A stretch of 64,000 nucleotides of DNA from Bidens hawaiensis (lineage: Eukaryota; Streptophyta; Magnoliopsida; Asterales; Asteraceae). The notes beneath the pieces were generated by a model. The model saw only the letters and a list, made by a program, of their open reading frames with translations, had not been told where the DNA came from and made no database searches. Shown here piece by piece: positions 11,345 to 22,448 of the stretch. Numbering within the stretch: position 1 is the stretch's first letter; every line of letters starts with the position of its first letter. Both the position numbers and the translations under genes were made by a program. The stretch covers positions 2,914,001 to 2,978,000 of the forward strand of contig JAIQDT010000001.1 of assembly GCA_021521415.1 (NCBI GenBank). Reading direction: 5' to 3'.

Positions 11345-13846
11345 TGTGAGAACAGAACGAGATCGTTGATATGTTGTTCCTTCAAAACATAGAGGTACAT
11401 ATGAGCATGATCAGACTTAACAGTAGCATTATGAACATGAAGTTCCAACTCTTCCATAGCCGTCACTAAAGATCTCAAAATACTCCTTGATGTATAAGAC
11501 AGATTCAATTCCTGGTATCCCCAGGGGGGTGAAAACCATTCTTTTGTCGGTTGTCTTACGAGTGTTCTAAGAAACGTTCTTTGAAAAGGAAGCGGTTTTG
11601 CAGCATCAATTGTATACATGTGCCATTGACTGTCACGTGACGGAGTGTATTTTCTGTTCTTGTACCCCTTAAGTTTATCCTGAAATGAGAAGAAGCTATT
11701 TATAATTCACCTAATATTATTATTTAAGTAAATATAACAAATACAAACCAGTTCAAGATAAATCGATAATGGAGGTTCCAGGTGGCGCATTAACGGCTCT
11801 TCTACATAATAATGATTCTTTTCTGACCAATGAAATGAGTGTCTCATTGGGCCCCTACCTTCATCTCTTTGTATTATACAGCTTATAACATCATATCCTG
11901 CATTTTTCAGCCTCCAACTTACTTCTTTATCTTTAAGTATTTTTGCCAATCGGTTGACTCTCTCTTGAGCCTGATCCTCATCCCCACTGCAAATGGTTGA
12001 TCAGATGACAAGTCAACGTACCATCAACCATATATACCTTTTTAAAAATAAATAATAACATACCTGTCTTGAAGCAAACTCATTTGGTTGTTGATACCAG
12101 CCAACGCGATGTGCATCATATTACCATGGTTAGTCTGCCCGCTAACCCATTTTGACTTTGACCTTGGGTCAGTGCTGCACTTATCACATCGGGCAAAAAC
12201 TGAAGAGATTTAATGATAACCATAGTTCCCAATTTCTTATCAACAAATGGTGTTTCATCATCAAAAGCATTTGATTCCATGAATCGCCACGAAGCAATAA
12301 GTCCAGCTCTGTGCCATTGCATTCTAACACTCCCCTTCACAAGATATGGCTGGCTAACAATAGACAGACATGAGGTAAAATGACTATATGCTGCCTCTTG
12401 TTTGTTTATCAATTTACGAGCAGTAATATACCTGATATAACCTTCTAACATAGGTCTCAATGACGCACCTTTGAAGGGTGTGATCACTATGGTCAAAGAG
12501 ACCAACAAGAGCATCTTCAACTGCCAATGGAGCACTCACAATATCCTCCATTCTTTCATTAATTGCACTTTTTCTTTTAATGTTTTCCCCTTCTTCGGTA
12601 AACATTTCTAGTTCGGAAAGGCTTCTAGCAATACTTGAGCGAAGTTCACTTAGTTTAGTTTGTTCCAACAATTGACTTGTCTTCAATGCTAACTGTCAAC
12701 AATAATAATCAAGAAGCAAAAGATCGATCAGTTTAAACCAAACCAAAAGATACTAATTTAAACAGACGATATTAACCTCAGAATAACTACTGGTGTGGTT
12801 GAGTGTAGAAAACCATATGAGTTTCTCTCTATAAGGAGCCGGATTAGGGTAAACCAAATGCTCCATCAGTCTTAGTATCAGCTTGTTTTTACTCTTAACA
12901 CCCACCCTGTATGAAGATTATTATTAATAGTTTAAACAAAAAAAAAAAAAACACAGAGGTCAGGATTCAACCTATTCATACAAGTAAACATGTGAAACAC
13001 ATAGATAAATTGCCAATTTGTAAATTTTAAAAATTAATACCTTCTAAATAATTTTGTTCAAAAGAATAAAATTAGTACTTAAATAATAATAACTTGGTTG
13101 TCATATTTGACATGCTATATACCTGATGAGAAAGCACAATGTCCACAATTCTTAAGAGATCTTTCTTGTATTGCAGTCGAAGACGTTCAATAACATCAGC
13201 CTGCAAAGAAAAGTATTCCGTTCTGATAACTGAATTTATTGGAATAGACAAATATAACATTCAAAAATATATAAATATATATTTAAGAAAATGAAAGAAT
13301 AATATGAAATTAGTAGGTTAAGAAAGCACCTGAATATTGTCACTAAACAATTCTTCAATGAACAAATAGTCTTGAAAAAGTGCATGACTCTCTCTACCAC
13401 CTTCATATGACTTAACAAGACTCATTAACGGTTCGATGAGTCTTTCTTGGGCAACTCTCTCTTTTTCTGAGTAAGATCCAAGGTGGGTCTATACAAAAGT
13501 GCAGTATTATTAAGTAAATTATTATATATTTGAACATAAAAAGGTCAGAAAAGAAGTATTTGATTTAAAAAACTAACTTCCAGAACGCCCCTTAACACTT
13601 TGGCAGGAAATTCGAAAACTTGTTGAATGGAAATTCCTTCATACTCCTTATACTTGGATTCCAACTGTTATACAACAGAAATTAAAAAAATAAATTTTAA
13701 ATAAAAATGAATATATATAATTCCAAGAAGTTAAGTTAATTTGCCTTGGCTTTTAGATCTTTAGGAAGTCGATTTGCAAAGCATTCTTGCCATTAAAGGA
13801 AAGGAAGCTCAGGACTATCCAGACAAAGAAGCAGGTTTTGTACAAC
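11345..13846 (-). pseudogene. ACC central region, about ten exons
   Basis: Exons, in transcript order: 13846-13746 (LDSPELPFL, then TAA at 13793-13795 where Gln of QWQECFA is expected), 13664-13578 (ESKYKEYEGIS), 13488-13330 (SYEGGRESHA, six residues missing after it), 13200-13123, 12906-12777, 12692-12432 (ELRSSIARSLSELEMF, VGLFDHSDHTLQR), 12353-12064 (RMQWHRAGLIASW, MVIIKSLQFLP), 11986-11749 (ISCIIQRDEGRGPMRHSFHW) and 11679-11345 (FTSRS-type SYTSRSILRSL, TAMEELELHVHNATVK). A frameshift near 12120-12140 separates the two halves of exon 12353-12064. This region has no catalytic function of its own in the family. Confidence 0.9.
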
Positions 13847-13911
13847 CTAAAATCAAAATGTTATATAAGAAAAAAAAGATTCATATAAACGAAAAAGAAA
13901 ACGATTTTTAC

Positions 13912-14640
13912 TTGATCAATATTGTGATCATAGCCTGCAAGTATCATTTAGAGTTGCAGCACATTTCTGATGAACTTTGTCTGACATGGCAGTTGGCTGG
14001 CCTAGAGCAGGAAAGCTTCCATGAAAAGGTTCTGCTTTTCTTACAGCTGAAGGGTCATCAAGATCAAGCCTTGCTATAAGCTCACCAGCCTACAGTAGTT
14101 TGTATTTTGCAAAAAATAAATATGTAAAAGTTTCTATGACGAGGAGGATATCTTAAATAAATCTAACCTGCATGGCTTGGCCTTCAGACATTTTAATTAA
14201 ATTGTATAACTCCGGAAGCGGGTGACAGAAGTGGCATACACATCTTCATAACTTCCACCTCGGCATAAGGTAAGTCAGCATCAACATGGCTACCATCTGG
14301 GACTAAATACCTTAGAAGCTTGCATGGTGGATCCGCCACCAATTTGGAAGGATCATGATCATTCTACAAACAATTTATCGCATCAGTATTGGCAAGTAGA
14401 TGTGGAAAAATGGATGGGTCTGACTGGTTGACTAGACCTAACTGACCAGTTTCTTAACCTGATTTTATTTTATTTTACCATTTAGCTACAAAAATAACTT
14501 AAATCCACTCATCCATAAGAAAACTTCATAATAAACAAATGTAAAAGTAAAGTAATTGTCGGCACCTGAAGCAAGCAAGTTCTCCCATCGATTAAGAGAC
14601 GAGTACCGGCTGCTTCTTCCTCTGCGTATATAATATTAAT
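13912..14640 (-). pseudogene. ACC biotin carrier domain remnant
   Basis: Exon 14640-14566 encodes EEEAAGTRLLIDGRTCLLQ. Exon 14363-14168 encodes NDHDPSKLVADPPCKLLRYLV and the biotin site EVMKMCMPLLSP, whose Lys would carry biotin; a short insertion just after it (GVIQF) brings a stop and frameshift. Exon 14089-13912 encodes GELIARLDLDDPSAVRKAEPFHGSF, then loses four residues and the frame before AGYDHNIDQ. Introns are preserved between all three. Confidence 0.9.
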
Positions 14641-15097
14641 AGGCGTTTCTTATTTGTTTAATAAACTTGTACTAGTGGGCTAAAACCATCATCTAGATCC
14701 TCACTTGTTACACGAACAGCAATACAATGACCCTTTGGTCTGACTGACTCTGCTTGGTCAAAGCTTCCTTATTGTGTCAGGTGTTATTGGCCCTTCCTCG
14801 ATAATCTTTAAAACGCATATATATATATATATATCAAGAACAAGGTAAAAATAAATAATAAACATGTATGTATGTATGTATGGTTCTCAAGCTACGTACC
14901 TTTGAAGACTGCAATCGCTACTGAACACACAACAGCTGAACTTGTAGATGTTTTTTAAAATATTAGTAAGTAATGTTTCCTCACCTGGGAAGCAACTTTC
15001 ATTATCAACCTTTGCCACCTCCTCCCCATGATGCCTTAATCATAGCTGGATAACCAATTACTTGACACCTGCCAATTGCTTCTTCAATTGTGTACGT
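14641..15097 (-). pseudogene. ACC biotin carboxylase remnants with large internal deletions
   Basis: Surviving islands, in transcript order: EEAIGRCQVIGYPAMIKASWGGGGKG (near 15090-15010), which includes the glycine-rich ATP-binding loop; MKVASQ; SDCSLQR; KIIEEGPITPDTIRKL (near 14810-14765); and SVRPKGHCIAVRVTSED (near 14750-14695). About 100 residues are missing between RKL and SVRPK, and more than 200 between DDGF and the carrier exon. This removes most of the ATP-grasp active site. Confidence 0.85.
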
Positions 15098-15757
15098 GAT
15101 AATTATATATGTATATTTAAGTTACTCAACTTTTTTAATGACCACGATACAAAGATTTTTTTTAGATATTTTAGTATGTTATTACGACAGTTTATTCCAT
15201 TGTTAAAACGATTGTGAATTCACCATAAAGAATGTAAGTTTCATTTTCTTTATATTTTTTAGTACGCCATTACGACATGTTTATTTCATTTATGTCGCGC
15301 CGTTAAAACGAAGGTGTATTCACAATAGTATATAAGTTTCGTTTTTTTTTTAGATTTTTTAGTATATGTTACGACATGTTTATTTTATCTATGTTGCGCC
15401 GTTAAAATGAAGGTGTATTCACAATAAAGTATAAGTTTAGTTGAAAACAAAATTGCATTCGCAATAAATACATTTTTTGTATTGTAAGCTATATAGTGAA
15501 CACACTACCACCTTGACACTGTAGTGAGTCGAACCAATACCAACCAAGTTTTTTTTATATTTAGATAACATATTTTTGTATCGAAGTAATAGTCGTTAGG
15601 ATATGTTTGTATATCTGCATTTAAAAACTCGAGGTCGTTACCGAGTTCTTGTGCAACGTACAAAGAGAACACACTAATTCTTATAAATACAAAGCTAATT
15701 CAAATGTTGCTCTTTTCATGTTTTAAAACTTATAGCTTTGGTAATAAGACCCGTCGT
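15098..15757. repeat. AT-rich gap with a diverged 3-copy tandem repeat
   Basis: Between about 15155 and 15440 a unit of roughly 95 bases recurs three times, anchored by 'ttacgaca' near 15180, 15270 and 15370 and by 'gttaaaacga' and 'gtattcacaat'. The rest is AT-rich with no gene that I can see. Confidence 0.6.
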
Positions 15758-16922
15758 TGTGGACGTTAATGGAGCCCATCAAAATGAGGTGGTCGGGTTT
15801 TAAAGCCCTGAAGAGGTATGTACCCGCCTCAACATCGAGCGAGGCGGGTCAACCCACAAGATATAGACAAGACGCTTGAAATCAAGATATTATGAAGGCA
15901 CAAAGCCAAAACCTATGCGCACAGCGCATACCACATATGCTCAAGCATCACATATGCTCACGCATCACATATGCTCACGCATCACATATGCTCACGCGTA
16001 TCACATGCCCACGCACCATATATGCTCACGCATATCACATCGCGCGTGGCGCATCCGCGCGTGGCGCATATCACATGCTCACGCATCATACATGCCCACG
16101 CATATCACAGTTGCGCATGGCGCATCTGCGCGTGGCGCATCCGCGCGTGACGCGTATTACATGCTTGTGCATATCACATCTGCGCATGAAACATCTGCGC
16201 GTGAGAATAAAGAGAAGACTTCGCGCATCCTCAGGATAGGCGCGTATCACACGTGTACATAATCAACCTCGTCCTTATCCAAATCAGGATAAGGACAACC
16301 TTGATTGTACTCGTCAGACAACCTTCCAGAAGATATCCCCTAACGGATAAGAATATGCTGATATTGACAGCTACCAATGAAAGGTGGACAACTCAGCAAA
16401 ACCCATGTGCCACCACGTGACTGCACATTACCTGAGTCAGAGGATAATCATTGAAAAAGTACCAGGTGTCCTAAGGACACGTGGCGCAAAGCAATAGGAG
16501 GAGGCCAAAAAGGCCCTAACGGATTCGGAGCCCAATCATTGGGAAACCCTAGCACTATAAATACCACACCACTTCCACAATGAGAGGTACACAACATATT
16601 ACGCAATTACACACATATTATTACAGCAACAGTACACAGTATTACACATATTATTACACATATCAAGTACTATCAAGTAATACTAAGCTGTACTAAGCTA
16701 TTATATACTCAGATTATCATATATTCTCCTACAAATTCTTATTCTCACACCGGAGGGTTACCCCAAAGAGGACCCCTCTGTCCCTTTCTGAGGGGTAAGT
16801 TCACGGTGTTTGCTCATTTTGTAGGTGAAAGATCTCGTGTTCCGGAAGACTATCGGTGAAATCGCATAATCACACCCGAGGAAAGTAGATCTGCTACCAG
16901 TGAGTAGATCCACGTTTCTTCA
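15758..16922 (+). repeat. 5' LTR of Retand-like element
   Basis: The 3' edge is set by CA at 16921-16922 directly before TTGGCGCC. The 5' edge (TGTGGACG at 15758) is an estimate because no second LTR exists here. A TATA box (CTATAAATA) lies at 16555-16563. 15936-16260 is an irregular array built from CACATATGCTCACGCAT and GCGCGTGGCGCAT units. Confidence 0.7.
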
Positions 16923-16940
16923 TTGGCGCCATCACCTGTT
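16923..16940 (+). other. Primer-binding site, Tat type
   Basis: TTGGCGCCATCACCTG immediately follows the LTR end. TTGGCGCC is the usual start of Athila/Tat primer sites. The tRNA cannot be named with certainty from this sequence. Confidence 0.65.
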
Positions 16941-16982
16941 ACAACGGCAAGAAAATCTCATCAGTTCTCTGAAAATTTCACC

Positions 16983-19900
16983 ATGACTTCTGGTATTCGC
17001 AACGATCAAGTTCTGGAGGATATTGAACATGAGGAAGTTAATGAGGGACAACAGTTTCTGAGGGTGCCACGCGATTCTGCGCGCACCACCAGTAACTATC
17101 CCTTCATCACAACTCCTCATAGCCAGACTGAAACTCCTCTAGACGATCTCACGTTCCAACATCTTACCGGCGCGAAACAAAAGGGACCAATGGGTCCAGA
17201 GGATGAAACAAATGATCCTAAAGACTGGCTCATAAACGAGCAAAGACGTCTTATGGACAAATACAATGAGATGATCAAAAATAAAAAGTTGGCCGATCTA
17301 ACACAAAGGCTTGCGTTTGACAAGCAGACCAATCAAGGCACAACAAAAAGGGCCCGCGCGCCGGAAGATGGTCACTCCGTTCACACTGAACACGCTGAGT
17401 TCAGTGATGACGAAGTGCACAGCATGAGGAAAACACGAGATACTCATGCAGGAGGCTCACAGCTCCGCGCGCACGTGAACACGGCGCCTGGAGCCAAAGC
17501 CGATCTGGACCTGTACACACCATACAGCCCGCCAGTGAGGGGGCAAGTGGACGTAACCACGCCGTATAGGCCAGCCATCTTGGTGAAGCACTCAAAATTC
17601 ACTGAGCGCATCGCGAAGGCCCCCATCCAGCACAAGACTAAGATGCCGAGTGGTCTGGGCAAATATGATGGCACAACAGATCCAGACAATTTCTTGCAAG
17701 GTTTCTATAACACTGGAAACCTAGAGAGCTGGACGATGCCAACATGGTGTCATATGTTTGCCCGCTGCCTCACAGGCGCGGCGCGTGTCTGGTTTGAAAG
17801 CTTGCCCACCGGGCAAATCGATGGGTTCGAAGAGCTGTTGGAAAAATTCCAAGCTCACTTCGTACAACAGCGCAGACACACGCGCGACCCTGATGACATC
17901 ATGCACTGCGTGCGCAGGAATGATGAAACGATTGAAGATTACATCACTCGTTTCAATCAGGAGTCTCTGGCAATCGGAGGGATCACTGAGCAACTCTTGC
18001 GCGTGGCCTTCATACAAGGCGCGCGCAGTGATGAACTCCGCCGAGCTCTTGTAAGCAGAGATGGCATGCCGACCACCTGGGCCAAGCTGATGGAAGCTTC
18101 GCGAGTCTTTGCGCGAAACGAAAAACAGATTGCTCAAGATAGAGCACGAGAAAGAGGGCACCAGGCAGAGGCACCGCGCAACAACGACAGAAGGGGCAAG
18201 CAGACCTCTGTATGGTCCAGGTTGCAACAAACCAGCTTTTCTCCCACAGAAAAGCAGGCGCAACCAAGCTTACCCCAGCCCCCAAAGGACAGCCGTGGTC
18301 GCGGAGAGGGTGACAAGAGAGAGGGCGGCAGAGATCCTAGCAGACCTCTGCCAAGAATATGGACTCCCCTCACTAAAACGCCTTCACAGGTGTTAAGTAC
18401 TGAGAATGTCCAGTTCAAAAGCCCCAAGCCACTACACTACAAGGGACCACCGAACAGTCGCAAGTATTGTGAATTCCACAGGTCCACGGGCCACAACACC
18501 GACGCATGCCATCATTTAAAGGATGCGATCAAAAAGGATGTGAAATCCGGCAAGCTGGCTCACCTGGTGAAACACCCAAGACTAGAAGATGAGCAACCAG
18601 AAGGAGCCTCTGCCAACAAAAAATTCAAAAGAATCTGTGTGGCTGAGGGAGGACGGCAAGGGCAGAAATCAAAAAAGAGAAGCGCGCAAATCCACGGAGA
18701 TTGGCGCGAGCAACAAGTTATCTTCCCAAGAATTAGGGGAGGCCCTTCAATCAGCAGTCCTCTTGTCATCACCACACGCATTGCTCATTATGAAGTGTCA
18801 AAAGTCCTGGTGGACACTGGCAGCGAGTCAGACATCATGTATGAGCAATGTTTCCGAAAGTTGGACCCGGCGGACCAAGCAAGGCTTGAAATTGTGAATG
18901 CACCAATCTGTGGTGTTTCAAATGAAATCATTCATCCCCTAGGTCAAATACAATTTGAACTAACTATGGGGGATGATGAACACAAGCGAGCCGAAGTTGT
19001 CAACTTCTTGGTCTTGCCCACCACGTCATGCCACAATATGATCCTGGGTAGAGGAACGATTGCCCAATTTAATGCTATACCGTCGCCAGCGCACGGCGCA
19101 TTGGGGTTCCCTACACCAACAGGTGTAACATTTGTTTACCGCGATCATTTGTGCGCAGTGAGAAGTACGCCGCGGGAAGGGAGAATGAAACTTCCAATGG
19201 CAGACAACGCGCCAGAGAAGTGGATTTTAAACCCAAAATTCCCAGAGCAAACAATCACAATTGGCGCTACCATATCAGACGAAACGAGGTTGAGAATGAA
19301 AAGGTTACTCACAAAATACATGTCGGTCTTCGCGTGGCAACACTCTGATATGACTGGGGTCCCGCGAGACTTGGTGCAACATTCTCTCAACACGTTCAAG
19401 TCGGTAGAGCCAATTGCTCAGAAAAAGAGAATCATGGGGGATGAGAAGGCGAAGGCCATGAATGAGCAAGTTGAGGACCTACTGCGCGCAAACATCATTC
19501 GCCCGATCCGATACCAGACATGGGTAGCCAATCCTGTGATGGTAAAGAAAAGCAACGGGTCATGGAGGATGTGTATCGACTTCAAGGACCTCAACAAAGC
19601 ATGTCCGAAAGATTGTTACCCCCTCCCAAACATCGACGCAAAGGTGGACTCCGTGGCGCCATTCAAGCTCAAATGCTTCCTGGATGCCTACAAAGGCTAT
19701 CACCAGATTCAAATGGCACCACAAGATGAGGACAAGACTGCCTTCAGAACCGACAAGGGTGTTTTTTGTTACACAAAAATGCCCTTTGGTTTAAAGAATG
19801 CGGGCGCCACCTACCAGAGACTTATGGATTCGGTTTTCAACGAGCAAATCGGAAGAAACCTTGAAGTCTACGTAGATGATTTGGTGATCAAGAGTAGGGA

Positions 19901-21014
19901 GGAAAAACAAATGCTCAAAGACATCGAGGAAACTCTTCAGCGCCTAAAGGAAGTAAACATGAAGCTCAACCCGAGCAAATGCACTTTCGGCGCAGAAGAG
20001 GGGAAATTTCTCGGTGTAATGGTCACCAAGGATGGTTTCAAGGTGAACCCAGAAAAGGTGGAAGCCATCCTTGACATGCCTTCGCCATCCACCATGAAAG
20101 AAGTTCAGAAGCTGAATGGTAGATTGGTGTCAATCAACAGGTTCCTAGCGAACCATGCCAGCAAATCTACTCCATTCGTTAACACTTTGAGGAATTGCTT
20201 GAAGAAGAGCCAATTCAAGTGGACGCCTGAGGCCGAGCAAGCTTTCAATGAGATAAAAGAATGTCTGATAAAGCTGCCCGCGCTCACAGCTCCACTTCCT
20301 GGCGAAACCCTTACGTTGTACTTGTCAGCTGGAGAGCGCGCCATCGGCGCAGTATTGTTGGTGGATCGCGAGGGGATCCAAACGCCAATATACTACGTGA
20401 GTCGAGTGCTGACAGATCCTGAGACGCGCTACTCCATCATGGAGAAGCTAGTTTTGTCATTGACACACGCGTCGCGCAAGCTTCACAGATATTTCAATGG
20501 TCATCCTATTGAAGTTCTGACTGGTTATTACATCCAGCAAGTCTTGCGGCGCCCCGCGCTCTCAGGAAGGCTGACAAAGTGGGCGCTGGAATTAGGTGAA
20601 CACACGATCACCTATAAGCCCCGTCCAGCAATAAAGGGACAAGTCTTAGCGGATTTCATCGCGGAAATCCCTGAGGGAAAGATTGAAGAGGCTCAGCGCG
20701 AGGTAGACCCTCTGCGAGCCAATGATGAAGAAAATGTTTGGAGGTTATTCACTGATGGAGCCTCAAACAATGAAGGGTCCGGCGCAGGCCTCAAACTGGT
20801 GGACCCTGAAAATCATGAGTATACTTATGCTATCAGGTTGGACTTCAAGAGTACCAACAATGAAGCTGAGTATGAAGCCCTGCTAGCTGGTCTGCGCATT
20901 GCGCGCAAGTTTGGAGTTAAAAGGCTAGAGGCCCATGTTGATTCATACTTGGTAGCAGCACAGGTCAATGGCCTTTATGATGCCAAGGAGAACACCATGC
21001 CTCTATATCTATAG
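16983..21014 (+). CDS. gag-pol: gag-protease-RT-RNase H-aRNase H polyprotein (Retand-like)
   Basis: The first ATG is at 16983; the frame is open upstream into the primer site. In order: gag core near residues 230-400 (MPSGLGKYDGTTDPDNF, VWFESLPTGQI, QRRHTRDPDDIMH), a knuckle-like YCEFHRSTGHNTDACHHL, retropepsin LVDTGSESDIMY, RT with MPFGLKNAGATYQRLM and YVDDLVIKS, RNase H, and a second RNase H domain (LFTDGASNNEGSGAG, STNNEAEYEALLAGL). The second RNase H marks the Tat lineage. A TAG at 21012-21014 ends the block inside that last domain. Codons are rich in GCGC, unlike the surrounding DNA. The long open frame suggests a fairly young element. Confidence 0.9.
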   Translation: MTSGIRNDQVLEDIEHEEVNEGQQFLRVPRDSARTTSNYPFITTPHSQTETPLDDLTFQHLTGAKQKGPMGPEDETNDPKDWLINEQRRLMDKYNEMIKNKKLADLTQRLAFDKQTNQGTTKRARAPEDGHSVHTEHAEFSDDEVHSMRKTRDTHAGGSQLRAHVNTAPGAKADLDLYTPYSPPVRGQVDVTTPYRPAILVKHSKFTERIAKAPIQHKTKMPSGLGKYDGTTDPDNFLQGFYNTGNLESWTMPTWCHMFARCLTGAARVWFESLPTGQIDGFEELLEKFQAHFVQQRRHTRDPDDIMHCVRRNDETIEDYITRFNQESLAIGGITEQLLRVAFIQGARSDELRRALVSRDGMPTTWAKLMEASRVFARNEKQIAQDRARERGHQAEAPRNNDRRGKQTSVWSRLQQTSFSPTEKQAQPSLPQPPKDSRGRGEGDKREGGRDPSRPLPRIWTPLTKTPSQVLSTENVQFKSPKPLHYKGPPNSRKYCEFHRSTGHNTDACHHLKDAIKKDVKSGKLAHLVKHPRLEDEQPEGASANKKFKRICVAEGGRQGQKSKKRSAQIHGDWREQQVIFPRIRGGPSISSPLVITTRIAHYEVSKVLVDTGSESDIMYEQCFRKLDPADQARLEIVNAPICGVSNEIIHPLGQIQFELTMGDDEHKRAEVVNFLVLPTTSCHNMILGRGTIAQFNAIPSPAHGALGFPTPTGVTFVYRDHLCAVRSTPREGRMKLPMADNAPEKWILNPKFPEQTITIGATISDETRLRMKRLLTKYMSVFAWQHSDMTGVPRDLVQHSLNTFKSVEPIAQKKRIMGDEKAKAMNEQVEDLLRANIIRPIRYQTWVANPVMVKKSNGSWRMCIDFKDLNKACPKDCYPLPNIDAKVDSVAPFKLKCFLDAYKGYHQIQMAPQDEDKTAFRTDKGVFCYTKMPFGLKNAGATYQRLMDSVFNEQIGRNLEVYVDDLVIKSREEKQMLKDIEETLQRLKEVNMKLNPSKCTFGAEEGKFLGVMVTKDGFKVNPEKVEAILDMPSPSTMKEVQKLNGRLVSINRFLANHASKSTPFVNTLRNCLKKSQFKWTPEAEQAFNEIKECLIKLPALTAPLPGETLTLYLSAGERAIGAVLLVDREGIQTPIYYVSRVLTDPETRYSIMEKLVLSLTHASRKLHRYFNGHPIEVLTGYYIQQVLRRPALSGRLTKWALELGEHTITYKPRPAIKGQVLADFIAEIPEGKIEEAQREVDPLRANDEENVWRLFTDGASNNEGSGAGLKLVDPENHEYTYAIRLDFKSTNNEAEYEALLAGLRIARKFGVKRLEAHVDSYLVAAQVNGLYDAKENTMPLYL

Positions 21015-22448
21015 CAGGCAAAAAAGCTCATTGAGCAGTTTGACTTCTTCAGAATCATACACATCCCGCGCAGTGAAAACAAGTCCGCTGACGCGCTGAG
21101 TAAGATGGCATCAACTAACTTCGATCACTTTGGCAAAGATGTCAGGGTGGAAGTGATGAGCAACCCGTCGGTGCAAACGCAGTCTGTCCTTGTAATTCAT
21201 ACAACCCCTTCATCATGGATAACTCCAATAATGGAATTCCTGAAGGAGGGAAAGATACCGGACGATCGCGCACAGGCGAGGAAGATAAGACACAAGTCGT
21301 AGAACTATGAACTACTTGATGGTACATTATATCGACGCTCTTATCTTGGACCGCTCATGAAATGCCTAGATGCTGAAGAAGCAAGCTATGTGATCAGAGA
21401 GATACATGAAGGAATCTGCGGAATACACGCTGGCCCGCGCATGGTGGTTGCCAAGGCAATGAGCGCAGGCTACTATTGGCCAGGCATGTACTTGGACGCG
21501 CTAAAAGAGATCCAAAAATGCAAAGCGTGTCAGAGCTATGCGCCAAACACCATGCGGCCAAAGAACAACTTGATTCCAGTGACCTCCGCATGGCCTTTCC
21601 ACAAATGGGCAATTGATATTGTGGGGCCCCTACCGCAAGCGCAAGGGCGAGTGAAATTTTTGGTAGTGGCAGTAGACTATTTCACAAAATGGGTTGAAGC
21701 CAAGCCACTAGCAAAAATCACAGCCGAGTCGATGAAGCAATTTATCTGGAGCTACATCATATGCCGTTTTGGCCTTCCTATGGAAATTGTGAGCGACAAT
21801 GGCAAACAATTCACCGACAGGAAGATATCTAGTTGGCTCAAGGAATTGCACATCAACCAAATCTTCACTTCGGTATACCACCCTCAGGGGAATGGCCAAG
21901 TGGAGCGCGCAAATCAAAGTTTGCTAAATGGGCTAAAGAAAAGGTTGGAGGGAGAATCCCATTATTGGGTCGAAGAGCTACCTAATGTCCTGTGGGCGCA
22001 CAGGACATTAAGCAAAACTAGCAATGGCGAATCCCCGTTCAGCCTAACCTATGGGACGGAGGCTATGATCCCAGCAGAAATTGGATGCCCATCCCATAGG
22101 GTGCTCATGATGAACAAGATTGATAACGAGCGCGAAAGAAGGTTGGATCTCAACTTACTTGAAGGGCGCAGAGAAGCGACTATCATCAGTGAAGCCAAAT
22201 ACAAGAAAAAGCTGGAAAAATATTATAATCAGCGCGTTAAAGAATGCCACTTCAAGAAGAATGATTTTGTCCTTCGATACAATGAAGCTAGCCGCGCGAT
22301 ACCCCCGGGAAAAATGTCTCCCAATTGGGAGGGACCTTATCAAGTCTCAGAAGAATTGGAGAAAGGCGCGTATGCTTTAAAAGATTTGAATGGAAAGAAG
22401 ATCCCGCGCGCATGGAACGCAGCACAACTTAGAAAATGTTTCACGTAA
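21015..22448 (+). CDS. int: Integrase part of the Retand-like polyprotein
   Basis: Same reading frame as the block before it, interrupted by a second TAG at 21300-21302. After the spacer (RSENKSADALSKMAS) come the zinc-binding H-H-C-C (GICGIHAGPRM...CKACQSYA) and the DDE core: Asp in WAIDIVGPLP, Asp in IVSDNGKQF and Glu in GNGQVERANQS. The C-terminal domain ends in the WEGPY-type motif NWEGPYQVSEEL. The ATG at 21357 is only the first Met after the stop. All catalytic residues are present, so two point changes are the only visible pol defects. Confidence 0.9.

Larger units (their letters stand above)
7917..15097 (-). pseudogene. ACC1: Homomeric acetyl-CoA carboxylase pseudogene, introns retained
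   Basis: The plant multidomain enzyme carboxylates acetyl-CoA to malonyl-CoA and is ordered biotin carboxylase, biotin carrier, central region, carboxyltransferase. All four are recognisable here in that order on the minus strand, with most introns kept (GT..AG), so this is a genomic copy and not a retrocopy. It is dead: at least six frameshifts, one clear nonsense codon (13793-13795), two large losses in biotin carboxylase, small in-frame losses, a 1.2 kb insertion and truncation by the Tekay-like LTR after LDPQIQNLQ. The N-terminus (transit or start region and early BC) and about the last 180 residues are absent. Confidence 0.93.

Noticed and set aside
15876..16262. Plus-strand frames rich in His, Thr and Ala in the Retand LTR
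   Set aside because: They only translate the CACATATGCTCACGCAT repeat.
17721..18427. Minus-strand frames of about 90-180 codons within Retand gag
   Set aside because: Shadows of the gag frame; Cys/Leu-rich with no homology I recognise.
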